Positions 1-8,580 of a stretch of 64,000 nt of DNA are shown in pieces. Every line of letters starts with the position of its first letter. Position 1 is the stretch's first letter. Under the pieces are notes generated by a model. That model was given only the letters and a program-made list of their open reading frames with translations. It ran no database searches and was not told where the DNA came from. Source of the stretch: Paracoccus sediminicola. Lineage in GTDB: Bacteria > Pseudomonadota > Alphaproteobacteria > Rhodobacterales > Rhodobacteraceae. The translations under genes were made by a program, and so were the position numbers. Location: positions 2,331,501 to 2,395,500 of the forward strand of contig NZ_CP115768.1 in NCBI RefSeq assembly GCF_027912835.1. The letters are read 5' to 3'.

Positions 1-1367
1 TGACCAATGACGAACTCGCCAAATGGGACCGCGAGAATTTCATGCACCCCTCGACCCATCTCGCGCAATTCGCGCGGGGCGAGGCCGCGCAGCGCATCGT
101 GACCGGCGGCGAAGGCGTCTTCATCACCGACCGCGACGGCAACCGGCTGCTGGACGGGTTTGCCGGGCTGTACTGCGTCAATGTCGGCTATGGCCGGACG
201 GAGATCAGCGAGGCCATTGCCAAGCAGGCGCATGAGCTGGCCTATTACCACGCCTATGCGGGTCATGGGTCGGAAGCCAATATCACGCTCTCGAAAATGG
301 TCATGGACCGCGCGCCGGAAGGCATGGCGCGGGTCTATTTCGGGCTTGGCGGATCTGACGCGAACGAAACCAACGTCAAGCTGGTCTGGTATTACAACAA
401 TATCCTCGGCCGGCCCGAGAAGAAGAAGATCATCAGCCGCTGGCGCGGCTATCACGGCTCGGGGCTGGTCACCGGCTCGCTGACCGGGCTGGAGCTGTTC
501 CACAAGAAATTCGACCTGCCGCTGGCACAGGTGATCCATACCGAGGCGCCCTATTACTTCCGCCGCCCCGACGCCGCCATGTCCGAGGCCGATTTCACCG
601 CCCATTGCGTGCAGAAGCTCGAAGAGCTGATCGAAGCAGAAGGCGCCGACACCATCGCCGCCTTCATCGGCGAGCCGGTTCTGGGCACGGGTGGCATCGT
701 GCCGCCGCCGGAAGGCTATTGGGACGCGATCCATAAGGTACTGAAAAAGCACGATATCCTGCTGATCGTCGATGAGGTCGTGACCGGCTTCGGGCGGCTG
801 GGGACCATGTTCGGTTCGGATCACTACGGGCTGAAGCCGGATCTGATCACCTGCGCCAAGGGGCTGACCTCGGCCTATGCGCCGCTCTCGGCCACGCTTG
901 TCGGGCAGCGCATGTGGGATGTGCTGATGAAGGGCAATGACGAATTCGGCGTGTTGGGCCACGGCTGGACCTATTCCGCCCATCCCATCGGGGCCGCGGC
1001 CGGGATCGCCAATCTCAAGCTGATTGACGAGCTTGGGCTGGTGCAGAATGCGGGCGATGTGGGGGCCTATCTGAACAAGGCGATGGCCGATGCGGTGGGC
1101 GGTCATGCCCATGTCGGAGAGGTGCGCGGCGAAGGCATGCTCTGCGCGGTCGAGCTGGTGGCCGACAAGGAAAAGCGCGAATTCTTCCCAGCCTCGGAAG
1201 GCCGTGGCGCCAAGGTCGTCGGCGCAATGGCGAAGCGCGGCGTGATCTCTCGCGCCATGCCGCAGGGCGATATTCTGGGCTTTGCCCCGCCGCTTTGCCT
1301 GTCGCGGGACGAGGCCGACCAGATTGTCGAGGCAACCAGGGGCGCGATCCAAGAAGTGCTGGGTTAA
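1..1367 (+). CDS. Class III (omega) aminotransferase, PLP-dependent, 5' end cut by one base
   Basis: A fold-type I class III aminotransferase that moves an amino group from an amine or omega-amino acid to a keto acid in the cytoplasm. The frame is already open at base 3 (T-N-D-E-L-A-K-W) and the window begins with 'tg', so the true ATG most likely starts one base before the window; the ATG at 42 would discard 14 plausible residues. Visible signatures are the cofactor-pocket DEVVTGFGRLG and the Schiff-base lysine in CAKGLTSAYAPL (codon at 858-860). Length, about 455 residues, is normal. The N-terminal GLYCVNVGYGR resembles putrescine/beta-alanine/taurine:pyruvate aminotransferases such as SpuC, but the substrate cannot be fixed. 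A terminator hairpin follows directly. Confidence 0.93.
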   Translation, partial: TNDELAKWDRENFMHPSTHLAQFARGEAAQRIVTGGEGVFITDRDGNRLLDGFAGLYCVNVGYGRTEISEAIAKQAHELAYYHAYAGHGSEANITLSKMVMDRAPEGMARVYFGLGGSDANETNVKLVWYYNNILGRPEKKKIISRWRGYHGSGLVTGSLTGLELFHKKFDLPLAQVIHTEAPYYFRRPDAAMSEADFTAHCVQKLEELIEAEGADTIAAFIGEPVLGTGGIVPPPEGYWDAIHKVLKKHDILLIVDEVVTGFGRLGTMFGSDHYGLKPDLITCAKGLTSAYAPLSATLVGQRMWDVLMKGNDEFGVLGHGWTYSAHPIGAAAGIANLKLIDELGLVQNAGDVGAYLNKAMADAVGGHAHVGEVRGEGMLCAVELVADKEKREFFPASEGRGAKVVGAMAKRGVISRAMPQGDILGFAPPLCLSRDEADQIVEATRGAIQEVLG

Positions 1368-1380
1368 TCCATCGACCCAG

Positions 1381-1408
1381 AGGCCGGGCCATATTCGGCC
1401 CGGCCTTT
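1381..1408 (+). terminator. Rho-independent-like terminator after the aminotransferase
   Basis: A 10-bp perfect inverted repeat (AGGCCGGGCC at 1381-1390, GGCCCGGCCT at 1397-1406) with a 6-base loop and a very short T run, lying 14 bases after the aminotransferase stop and facing the convergent hydrolase genes. Confidence 0.6.
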
Positions 1409-1487
1409 ACATGACAGCAATCTCCCGCACCAACCTGCGATCCGGGGTCAACCGCGATCCCCGATGCGTCTCACATGCTGGGGACCA

Positions 1488-2336
1488 TCAAAGCCCGTGG
1501 CGCTCAAGAAAGCCGGCAACATCCGCCGCCGCCCGCGCCCGCAAATCGGGCCGGTATTCGAGCACCGAGAATGCTGCTCGCTCCTTCTGATCGAAGCCAT
1601 GACCGGCCCCCTCATAGACCGGCGTCTCAACGGTTGCGCCGCGATCTTGCAGCGCTTCCGCCATCGCAACGCAATCCTCGGTGAGACCCAGCTCGTCCTC
1701 TGCGGCGATGACCATCAGAACAGGCGGCATCATGGACCAGTCGCCTTCTGCCGCGCCGTTCAGCGCGCCGCAATAGGGATACAGCACCACCGCCGCGCCG
1801 ACACGTGCCAGAAGCTGCTGCGGCGCGGCCGGCCATTCGCTGAGCCCCGGCGGCAGCTCTTCGGTCAGGGCCTGGCGCAGAAACTCAAGCACCGTCCAAC
1901 CGCCATGCGAGGCGCCCAGCAGAAGCATGTCATCGCGAGAGGTCTCGGCCAAGGCCACGGCCAGATCGCCCGCGCGCTGCGCGCCGGGCAGCACCTGACC
2001 CACGCATAGCAGCCGCCAGGTCTCGAAGTCATCGAGCCCGCGCGGGCTATGGCTGTCGAGGATCAGGGCGTCATGCTCGCGATCCGACAGGAAGCCAGCC
2101 CAGAAATCCATATTGTCACGCACCCCGTCGCAGCCGGACAGCACGATGGCCCCGGCCTCGGAAAGCGGCGTCTCGGGCGGCACCATGCGCCAGTATTCGG
2201 CCAGCCGGGCCCGCTGTTCGGCCGGTGTGTGCTGGTAGACGACGAGGCCCAGCCGGTGCCGCACCGTATTGGCGCCAAGCACCGCCATTGCCAGCACGAA
2301 CAGCCCCGCGACGAGCCAGTACCATCGACGCTTCAA
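1488..2336 (-). CDS. Alpha/beta-fold hydrolase (dienelactone-hydrolase-like), membrane-anchored
   Basis: A serine hydrolase with the nucleophile elbow G-A-S-H-G-G, an acid in AAEDELGL and the catalytic His in GAGHGFD near the C-terminus. One N-terminal hydrophobic helix (about residues 6-22) suggests anchoring in or export through the inner membrane. The frame stays open back to 2432, but that part overlaps the upstream hydrolase gene. A TTG at 2336 overlaps that gene's TGA as TTGA and gives a 282-residue protein starting L/M-K-R-R-W-Y-W, so I prefer it. The pair is probably translationally coupled. Substrate unknown. Confidence 0.75.
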   Translation of the reverse strand: MKRRWYWLVAGLFVLAMAVLGANTVRHRLGLVVYQHTPAEQRARLAEYWRMVPPETPLSEAGAIVLSGCDGVRDNMDFWAGFLSDREHDALILDSHSPRGLDDFETWRLLCVGQVLPGAQRAGDLAVALAETSRDDMLLLGASHGGWTVLEFLRQALTEELPPGLSEWPAAPQQLLARVGAAVVLYPYCGALNGAAEGDWSMMPPVLMVIAAEDELGLTEDCVAMAEALQDRGATVETPVYEGAGHGFDQKERAAFSVLEYRPDLRARAAADVAGFLERHGL

Positions 2337-3985
2337 TTGTCGCAGCCCTGTTGCAGACCGTTGTCGCAGCGCGCCTTGAGCCGCCCGGTATCGGCATCGC
2401 TCCAGCCTTCCGGCGCGGTCACGGCGTTCCACGGGCCGATGTAATCATGCGCGTAATAGCTATGGCCATGCCCGGCCGGCGCTGCGAGCGCGAAGGCCAT
2501 GTCGAGCGCCAGCTGGAACTGCGTCACCACCGGCATGAAGCGCAGATCGGGCGAGACATCCTCGGCGGGCGGCTCGGTCATCCACTCGGGCGGGCGGAAC
2601 AGCGAGGCGGGCTCGTAGAAAACGATGGGGTCGCTGGAATATTGCAGAAACATCAGCCGCATCCCTCCCCAGCCACCGGGGCCTCCCGCATCCTGAGTAT
2701 GGCTGGCAAACCGGAACAGCCTCCCGGTGCCGACCTCGGGCGCGACATATGCCGATCCCGGATTGCGCGCCGCCATCGCCTCGTTCCAGCGGGCCGAGGG
2801 AAAGGGCGGCCCGGCCCAAAGCGCGCCGTCTATAGGATCGTCGAGCAGCGCCTTGAGATCGGTGCCATACATCGACGCCCAGGCCCCAAGGCTGAGGCCG
2901 TGCATATAGAGCCGGGGGCGATCCTCTTCCGGCAGGCCGCGCCAGTATTCATGCACGGTCGCAATCAGGGCGCGGGCCTGCGCCAGACCGGCATCGGTTT
3001 CGAGGATCAGAGCCAGCGGCGATTGCAGATAGGAATACTGCACCGCCACCGTCGCCACATCGCCGCCATGCATATATTCCAGCGGATCGAAGCTGCCCGG
3101 GTCCAGCCACCCCGTGCCGGTGGGCATCGCTACGATCAGCACCTCGCGCTCGAACGCGCCGACGCGCAGCATTTCTTGCAGGGCCAGGTCGGCGCGTGCT
3201 TGCGGATCCTCCGCATTGGCGAGCCCGACATAGACACGCAGCGGGTCCATGGCCGCGGCGCCGCTGAAATCGGCAATCGCGTCGGCGCGCGGTCCGCCGC
3301 TGATGAAATTCCGCCCCGGCTGGCCCATCGCGCCCCAGTCGATCAGCGATTCGGCACTGCCCGAGCGCAGCGGCTCGTCCGGCGGCGGGTCATCAGTGTC
3401 GAAGAGGCGTTGCGCCATGGTATAGCTCTCGTCGAAAAACCCGATCAGCCGGTCGAGAAGCCCGTCGCGGGTAATCACGAAAAGCAACAGCGCGACGATC
3501 ACCAGCCCGGCAATGTTCGCCGTCCGCTCGGGCATGAAGCGATACAGCCAGTGCCGCAGACGGTCGAAGAGGATCTGCACCAGCCAGCCGAGCAGCACAA
3601 GCAGGCCGAACACCACGAGCGCCAGCCCGATCATCCGGATCACCGGGGTGGCGTCGATCAGCTCCATCCCCATGCGGCTGCGGATCGCGTTCTGCCATGC
3701 GCCGGCCTTGGACAGCGCCAGCACAAGCATGACCAGCACCGGTACCCCGACAATCAGATGCCCGATCAGGAAGGCTGTGCCGCGCAGCCGGGGCAGCGCC
3801 ATCTGCCGCCACAACATCATCAGAAACCTTCCTGCCAGATAGCCGAGCGCGGCGACGACACCGCCAAGAACCCCTTGCATGAACCAGCCACGAGGGATCA
3901 GCGAGGGGGTCAGCGAGGCGGCAAAGAACAGCAACGCCAGGAACAGCGGCAAGAGCGACAGACCGAGAGGATATTTCCAGTTCAT
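2333..3985 (-). CDS. Alpha/beta-hydrolase of the Abhydrolase_9 family with membrane N-terminal domain
   Basis: A 550-residue protein with about five hydrophobic helices in the first 220 residues followed by a soluble hydrolase domain. The catalytic domain shows the elbow MHGLSLGAW and the family motif SSDPIVFYEPASLFRPPEWM, which match the two-domain family PF15420 plus PF10081. The enzyme is presumably an integral inner-membrane esterase or lipase-like hydrolase; no substrate is established. It is the first gene of a two-gene minus-strand operon, overlapping the second hydrolase by 4 bases, and is divergent from the AI-2E-family permease. Confidence 0.85.
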   Translation of the reverse strand: MNWKYPLGLSLLPLFLALLFFAASLTPSLIPRGWFMQGVLGGVVAALGYLAGRFLMMLWRQMALPRLRGTAFLIGHLIVGVPVLVMLVLALSKAGAWQNAIRSRMGMELIDATPVIRMIGLALVVFGLLVLLGWLVQILFDRLRHWLYRFMPERTANIAGLVIVALLLFVITRDGLLDRLIGFFDESYTMAQRLFDTDDPPPDEPLRSGSAESLIDWGAMGQPGRNFISGGPRADAIADFSGAAAMDPLRVYVGLANAEDPQARADLALQEMLRVGAFEREVLIVAMPTGTGWLDPGSFDPLEYMHGGDVATVAVQYSYLQSPLALILETDAGLAQARALIATVHEYWRGLPEEDRPRLYMHGLSLGAWASMYGTDLKALLDDPIDGALWAGPPFPSARWNEAMAARNPGSAYVAPEVGTGRLFRFASHTQDAGGPGGWGGMRLMFLQYSSDPIVFYEPASLFRPPEWMTEPPAEDVSPDLRFMPVVTQFQLALDMAFALAAPAGHGHSYYAHDYIGPWNAVTAPEGWSDADTGRLKARCDNGLQQGCDN

Positions 3986-4219
3986 ATCATCGCTCCTTGC
4001 CTGCGGGCGAAATGGACCCGCGCCGCGCCGGACCCTGCGGACGCGGCTTGTCTGAAATCAACCGAACCATAATGCGAGTCTCGGGCGACACGCAAACCGG
4101 CTGCGGGACGTGCAGGCCCCCGAGATGGACCTGACCGGCGGGCTGTGACATGCTTGCCGGGATCAGAGAGCCCGCTCCCACCGCCGCATCACCACGGCTC
4201 CCGTCCGAGAGGATCTGGC
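3986..4219. other. Intergenic region between divergent hydrolase and permease genes
   Basis: These 234 bases separate divergent genes and must hold both promoters. I see no convincing -35/-10 pair, long palindrome or conserved short gene. The frame of the permease is open back to 4145 but those codons look like non-coding, Pro/His-rich translation. Confidence 0.5.
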
Positions 4220-5308
4220 ATGTTCAAGCAATCCGATCCGTTGCGCGGCCTTTTTGGCGTGGTTCTGTCATTGTTGCTGGTGGCGCTGATCGGCCGCTTC
4301 ATGATCGCCGGGAAATCCTTTCTGCTGCCCATCATCATCGCGGTGATCTCTGTCTATGTGCTCACTGCCGCGACCGAGGCGTTGCGCGGCCTTGCCCTGA
4401 CCCGCCGTTTCCCGGAATGGTCGCTGCGCGCCATCGTGCTGGCCGGTTTTCTGGTCGTGGCGCTATGGCTTGGCGGGATCATGGTGTCGACGGCGGGCGA
4501 GGTCAGCGACAGGATGCCGGAATATCAGGCCAATATCAGCGGGCTCTACGATCAGATCACCGACATGCTCGGCTTCACGGCCAGCCCCGACCTGCGGGAG
4601 GTCTTCGACAATCTGCGCGCGTCGATCCCGCTGGAAGAGCTGGCCGGGGTGATTCTCGGCTCGATCAGCTCGGCGGCGGGGCTTTTGTTCATGGTCGTGG
4701 TCTATGCGATCTTCCTGATGAGCGAACGGCGCGGCTTTGCCCACAAGGTCGCCGTCGCTCTGCCCGGCGGGCGGGCCGAACGCGCCGGGCAGATCATCGC
4801 CCAGATCAACGGTGCGATCAGCGACTATATCGCCGTCAAGACGCTGGTGAATGCGATGCTCGGGCTGATCTCGTTCTGCGCGATGTGGGCAATCGGTGTC
4901 GATTTTGCCCTGTTCTGGGCGATCCTGATCGCGCTCCTCAATTATATCCCCTATGTCGGCTCGATGCTGGGGGTGGTGTTTCCGGTTGTGCTCTCGATGG
5001 CGCAGTTCGGATCGGTTCAGACCACGCTTCTGATCGCTGCGCTGCTGACCGGGGCGCAGATGTGGGTCGGCAATGTGCTTGAGCCGCGCATGGTCGGGCA
5101 GAGGGTGAACCTGTCGCCCTTCGTGGTGTTGGTCGCGCTGGCGCTGTGGTCCTCGGTCTGGGGCATTGCCGGAGCGATCCTGGCGATTCCCCTGACCTCG
5201 ATCATCGCCATCATCATGCGCAGCTTCGACTCGACCCGCCCCTTCGCGGTGCTGATTGCCCATGACGTCACACCGTTCGAGACCGCACCAGACCCGCGCC
5301 GCATCTGA
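4220..5308 (+). CDS. AI-2E family transporter (PerM/TqsA-like permease)
   Basis: A 362-residue integral membrane protein with seven to eight hydrophobic helices, a soluble segment around residues 100-160 and the C-terminal family pattern (LNYIPYVGSMLGVVFPV, then GNVLEPRMVGQRVNLSPFVVL). The family includes TqsA and several small-molecule or ion exporters, so the name does not prove autoinducer transport. I chose the ATG at 4220 because GAGAGGA lies at the right spacing upstream and the protein then begins F-K-Q-S-D-P just before the first membrane helix. The next genes in the same direction are a small peptide frame and a potassium channel. Confidence 0.9.
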   Translation: MFKQSDPLRGLFGVVLSLLLVALIGRFMIAGKSFLLPIIIAVISVYVLTAATEALRGLALTRRFPEWSLRAIVLAGFLVVALWLGGIMVSTAGEVSDRMPEYQANISGLYDQITDMLGFTASPDLREVFDNLRASIPLEELAGVILGSISSAAGLLFMVVVYAIFLMSERRGFAHKVAVALPGGRAERAGQIIAQINGAISDYIAVKTLVNAMLGLISFCAMWAIGVDFALFWAILIALLNYIPYVGSMLGVVFPVVLSMAQFGSVQTTLLIAALLTGAQMWVGNVLEPRMVGQRVNLSPFVVLVALALWSSVWGIAGAILAIPLTSIIAIIMRSFDSTRPFAVLIAHDVTPFETAPDPRRI

Positions 5309-5396
5309 CCCGCCATCCGGGCAGAGATGCTTGCCGGGCGCCCGCAACTCTGCCAGCCTGCGGTGATGACAAAAAAAATCTGCGGGGGAGTGCGCG

Positions 5397-5486
5397 ATGA
5401 GATGCTGGCTTCCGATGATGGCCGCCGGCGTGGCCGCGCTGATCGGCGGGCTGCTCGCCATGCACCGTCAGGCGCGCGGCAGCTGA
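5397..5486 (+). CDS. Possible 29-residue single-helix membrane peptide
   Basis: A short open frame encoding M-R-C-W-L-P-M-M followed by a hydrophobic Ala/Gly/Leu helix and a basic tail (MHRQARGS). It is preceded at good spacing by GGGGGAG and ends 13 bases before the potassium channel start, so it could be a co-transcribed small membrane protein. No homology can be judged at this length and it may be chance. Confidence 0.35.
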   Translation: MRCWLPMMAAGVAALIGGLLAMHRQARGS

Positions 5487-5499
5487 GTCAGAGGGCGCC

Positions 5500-5832
5500 A
5501 TGACCCCGTTCCGCGACCTCAGCGAGGGTCTTCGAGCGGCCTTCTCCAGCCCGCGCGTGCGGGTGCTTCTGGCGCTGACCGCGATCCTGATCGGCGGCGC
5601 GGCGGTGTTCTATCATCTTGTCGAAGGTTGGGGCTGGATCGACGCGATCTATTTCTCGGTCATCACCATCTCGACCGTCGGCTATGGAGATTTCGCGCCG
5701 CAGACCGCGCTCGGAAAGATCTTCACCAGCGTCTACGTGCTGTTTGGGCTGGGTCTGTTCGTTGCCGCCGCAACGGCCATCGGTGACAGCATCATTGCGC
5801 GCGCCAACCGCGACAATGATGAGACGCCATGA
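5500..5832 (+). CDS. Two-TM potassium channel family protein
   Basis: A 110-residue protein with two membrane helices (about residues 19-40 and 76-95) flanking a pore loop with the canonical selectivity filter TVGYGD (about residues 59-64). This is the minimal Ion_trans_2 pore (PF07885) without the RCK gating domain found in larger bacterial channels. It should form a tetrameric K+ pore in the inner membrane. An AGAGGGCGCC element precedes the ATG. Convergent with the XRE regulator gene downstream. Confidence 0.9.
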   Translation: MTPFRDLSEGLRAAFSSPRVRVLLALTAILIGGAAVFYHLVEGWGWIDAIYFSVITISTVGYGDFAPQTALGKIFTSVYVLFGLGLFVAAATAIGDSIIARANRDNDETP

Positions 5833-5953
5833 GCCTCGGCTTTCCGGGGCCCATGAAGCGCAGGTTGCGTATGTCGTCGCGGCCGCCATGCTGCAGACGA
5901 TGGCTGGCCGGTCCGGTCAGCAGGCCCCCGGCGCAGCAATAGACGCGGCCCGC

Positions 5954-6838
5954 TCACCCTGACAGGACGCGGCGCAGCCGGGCCGCGGCCCAGGCCCCTT
6001 TCAGCGCATTGTCCCAGAGATTGCGGATCACCTCTTCATGCAGCCGCACCGCTTCCTCGGCGGCGCTCAGCTGTGCCACGCCAATCCTGATATTGGCGAA
6101 GGTCCCCAGCCGGAACGGGCTTTGCACGAGGACCCGCGTCCGACCGTAGCGCATCAATTGAAAGCTTCCGACCGGCATTGAATCCTCGATAACCCCCACG
6201 CTGATCCCCGAAGCAGGGGCCTCGATCATGGCGAGAATGCTTTCCACCTCGTCTCGCGCCACCTTTCGCCGCGTCTCGCGCGCGCCATGACCCAGATCGG
6301 CGCGGCCGGCAAAGCCGTAATGCAGGAATTGTTCGATCTCGGCGACCGAGACGATGCTACGCACCGCCATGCGCCGTCTCCGCCAGACCTCCTTGCGGCG
6401 AGCGAGAAGCTCCATGATCGTGCCGATTTCCTGCACGGAGCGGGTGCGGGACGGCGCTTCGGCAGGAATGCTTTCGGCCATCACGCGCGGCAGCAGCCTG
6501 TCGAAACCATCCGTGGTCAGCAGGTAGGAGACCGGGCCGAACAGCACGGTGATTTCATCGGCCTGTTCTTCAAGCTGCTGCATCCGCGAGAAAAAGGTGA
6601 CCGGGGACGATGTGTATTCCGACCCCGCCCCCAAAAGCGTCGCCATCGAGACACCCAGCACCTCGGCGATCCGCGCCAGCTTGTCGACCCGGATCGGCTG
6701 GCCGGATTCATAGCGATACATCGCCGCGCGGGACACGCCGATCCGGTCTGCCAGTGTCTCGGGCGAGAGCCCAGTCCCAAGCCGATAGGCCCGCAGCCGC
6801 TCACCCAGGGCGGCGATCCGGTCGCGATCCGTCTGCAT
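5954..6838 (-). CDS. XRE-type helix-turn-helix transcriptional regulator
   Basis: A 294-residue cytoplasmic DNA-binding protein. Residues about 10-65 form an HTH_3/XRE domain (ALGERLRAYRLGTGLSPETL, then DRIGVSRAAMYRYESG). The remaining 220 residues resemble no ligand domain I can name with certainty. It is divergent from the TRAP/pyrimidine operon starting at 6977, and the 138-base gap contains the palindrome at 6901-6914. It is therefore the obvious candidate regulator of that operon, sensing either the imported compound or a pyrimidine intermediate; that role is inference. Confidence 0.82.
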   Translation of the reverse strand: MQTDRDRIAALGERLRAYRLGTGLSPETLADRIGVSRAAMYRYESGQPIRVDKLARIAEVLGVSMATLLGAGSEYTSSPVTFFSRMQQLEEQADEITVLFGPVSYLLTTDGFDRLLPRVMAESIPAEAPSRTRSVQEIGTIMELLARRKEVWRRRRMAVRSIVSVAEIEQFLHYGFAGRADLGHGARETRRKVARDEVESILAMIEAPASGISVGVIEDSMPVGSFQLMRYGRTRVLVQSPFRLGTFANIRIGVAQLSAAEEAVRLHEEVIRNLWDNALKGAWAAARLRRVLSG

Positions 6839-6900
6839 GGCTCCGACACCCTTCCTGCACGCAATTGTCGCAAAACATATCTATCAGAATGGCCGATTTG

Positions 6901-6914
6901 TCTCAATTATGAGA
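6901..6914. promoter_or_regulatory. Candidate operator palindrome between XRE regulator and TRAP-pyr operon
   Basis: TCTCA-ATTA-TGAGA is a perfect 5+5 inverted repeat in the divergent intergenic region, just upstream of a TTGACT (6921-6926). Size and position fit a regulator site, but it is a single short occurrence. Confidence 0.35.
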
Positions 6915-6976
6915 TTCGCGTTGACTGAACCGGGCTGTCCGGGGAACGTCGAATCAGACAAGAGGAGGACTCCGCC

Positions 6977-7993
6977 ATGCCATTGGCCATCCAGCGCCGC
7001 GCCGCCGTCGCGCTTATCACCACCGCACTTTGCCTGCCCGCCCTGCCGACACTCGCGCAGGAATATGTCGCCAAGATCGGCCATCTGGAATCGCCCGAGC
7101 AAAGCCGCCACGTGATGTTGGAAAAGGTCGCTGAACTGGTGAAGGAACGCACCGGCGGCGAGGTGGAGTTCCAGATCTTTCCGCAGTCGCAGCTTGGCGA
7201 TCAGCGCACCATGACCGAAGGCGTGCAGCTTGGCTCGCTCGAAGCGACGGTGGCACCCGCGGCTTTCCTCGGCGGGTTCAATCCGGTCGTGTCGATCCTC
7301 GACATTCCCTATCTGCTGCCGACCGATCCCGAGGAGGCCGAGGCGCTGCGCGAAGGCCCGTTCGGGCAGGCACTTCTGGACAGCTTCGATTCGCGCGGCG
7401 TGGTCGCCGTCGCCCAATGGCCGAACGGGCGCAAGCAGATGACGTCGAACAAACCTCTGGAATCGGTCGAGGACTTCACCGGCCAGAAATTCCGGGTCAT
7501 GGACAGCCGTGTGCTGATCTCGCAATTCGACGCGCTCGGCGCCTCGGCCATCGCGCTGCCCTTTGGCGAATTGTACACCGCGCTCCAGACCGGCGTGGTC
7601 GATGGCGAGGAAAATCCGCTCGACACCATCCAGCGGATGAAATTCGACGAGGTTCAGTCGCATCTGGTGATCACCGATCACGGCGCAATGGAGGATTTCG
7701 TGCTGTTCAGTCCGATGTTCTGGGAAAGCCTGCCCGAGGAACACCGCCAGACCATCACCGACACGTTCCGCGAAGTCGTGCCCGAGCTTGTCGAGCACAA
7801 GGAAGCTGCCGTCGACGCGGCTCTGGAAGATATCCGCAGCCGTGGCAATGTCGCCATCCGCGAGGCGGACGAGGCCGAGCGCCAGGCGTTGCGCGACGCG
7901 ACCTATGACGCCGCGGTCGAGGCCTATCTGGGCCTCGCCGGCGATGAGGGTCAGGCCGTGATCGACATCTACGAAGCCGAAACCGGCGAATAA
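6977..7993 (+). CDS. TRAP transporter substrate-binding protein, DctP family
   Basis: A 338-residue periplasmic receptor. Residues 1-27 are a Sec signal peptide ending near PTLAQ. The mature protein shows DctP-family features: early IGHLESPEQSRHVML, the conserved FRVMDSRVLISQFDALG and the Q-T-G-V-V-D-G-E-E-N-P segment that positions the carboxylate-binding arginine region. It delivers an organic acid anion to the permeases encoded just downstream. AGAGGAGG precedes the ATG. Its linkage to pyrK, pyrD, a carbamoylase-type hydrolase and pyrE suggests a ligand such as orotate, dihydroorotate or carbamoyl-aspartate, which is inference. Confidence 0.9.
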   Translation: MPLAIQRRAAVALITTALCLPALPTLAQEYVAKIGHLESPEQSRHVMLEKVAELVKERTGGEVEFQIFPQSQLGDQRTMTEGVQLGSLEATVAPAAFLGGFNPVVSILDIPYLLPTDPEEAEALREGPFGQALLDSFDSRGVVAVAQWPNGRKQMTSNKPLESVEDFTGQKFRVMDSRVLISQFDALGASAIALPFGELYTALQTGVVDGEENPLDTIQRMKFDEVQSHLVITDHGAMEDFVLFSPMFWESLPEEHRQTITDTFREVVPELVEHKEAAVDAALEDIRSRGNVAIREADEAERQALRDATYDAAVEAYLGLAGDEGQAVIDIYEAETGE

Positions 7994-8006
7994 CCCGCCC
8001 CGTCCG

Positions 8007-8029
8007 GCCGGGCCGTGTCGCGGCCCGGC
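8007..8029 (+). other. GC-rich hairpin between binding-protein and permease genes
   Basis: GCCGGGCC (8007-8014), a 7-base loop and GGCCCGGC (8022-8029) form a perfect 8-bp stem with no T run, 14 bases after the binding-protein stop. Such hairpins often stabilise the upstream mRNA or partly terminate transcription so that the receptor is made in excess over the permeases. Confidence 0.5.
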
Positions 8030-8061
8030 GACACCACCTGACCATCCACCGGAACGCTGCC

Positions 8062-8580
8062 ATGCAATATCTCCGCCGGATCGAAAGATTCGTCATCGTC
8101 TCCCTGTTTCTGGGGATGGTGACGCTGTTCTTCGCCAATGTCGTGATCCGCGAGCTTTTCCCCGCCTATGCCAGCCAAATGGCCTGGAGCGAAGAGGCCG
8201 TGCGCCGTGCCAATACGGTGATGGTGTTCCTTTCGCTCGGGCTGACGCTGGAGGCCGGGCGGCATATCGCGGTGGACACGTTCCGCGACCGCCTGCCCCG
8301 CATGCTGCGGCTGCCGCTGCTGAAGCTGATCGACCTGACCGGGCTGATCTTTTCGCTTTACATGGCGTGGCTGGCCTGGGGTCTGGCGCGGTTTGTCCTG
8401 GGCACCGGGCAGCGTAGCCCGACATTGGGGATCGAGATCGGCTGGCTGTATCTGGCGCCGATGATCGGGTTCCTGCTTCTGGCCTTGCGTTATCTGCTGT
8501 CGCTCAGCGGGCGTATCGACCGATTTACCCCGCAAGGCGACGCAGCCGCCCATGACGCTGCCAATCTCGGAGACGCCTGA
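8062..8580 (+). CDS. TRAP transporter small permease, DctQ family
   Basis: A 172-residue four-helix inner-membrane protein, the small subunit of a TRAP transporter (PF04290). The pattern M-A-W-S-E-E-A-V-R-R after helix 1-2 is the usual W-x-E-E motif. Its TGA overlaps the ATG of the large permease, so the two are translationally coupled. Confidence 0.92.
   Translation: MQYLRRIERFVIVSLFLGMVTLFFANVVIRELFPAYASQMAWSEEAVRRANTVMVFLSLGLTLEAGRHIAVDTFRDRLPRMLRLPLLKLIDLTGLIFSLYMAWLAWGLARFVLGTGQRSPTLGIEIGWLYLAPMIGFLLLALRYLLSLSGRIDRFTPQGDAAAHDAANLGDA

Noticed and set aside
2225..4072. Long plus-strand open frame of 615 codons opposite the hydrolase genes
   Set aside because: Its translation is His/Gln/Arg-rich antisense of the hydrolase genes, which have clear catalytic motifs on the minus strand; a GC-rich shadow frame.
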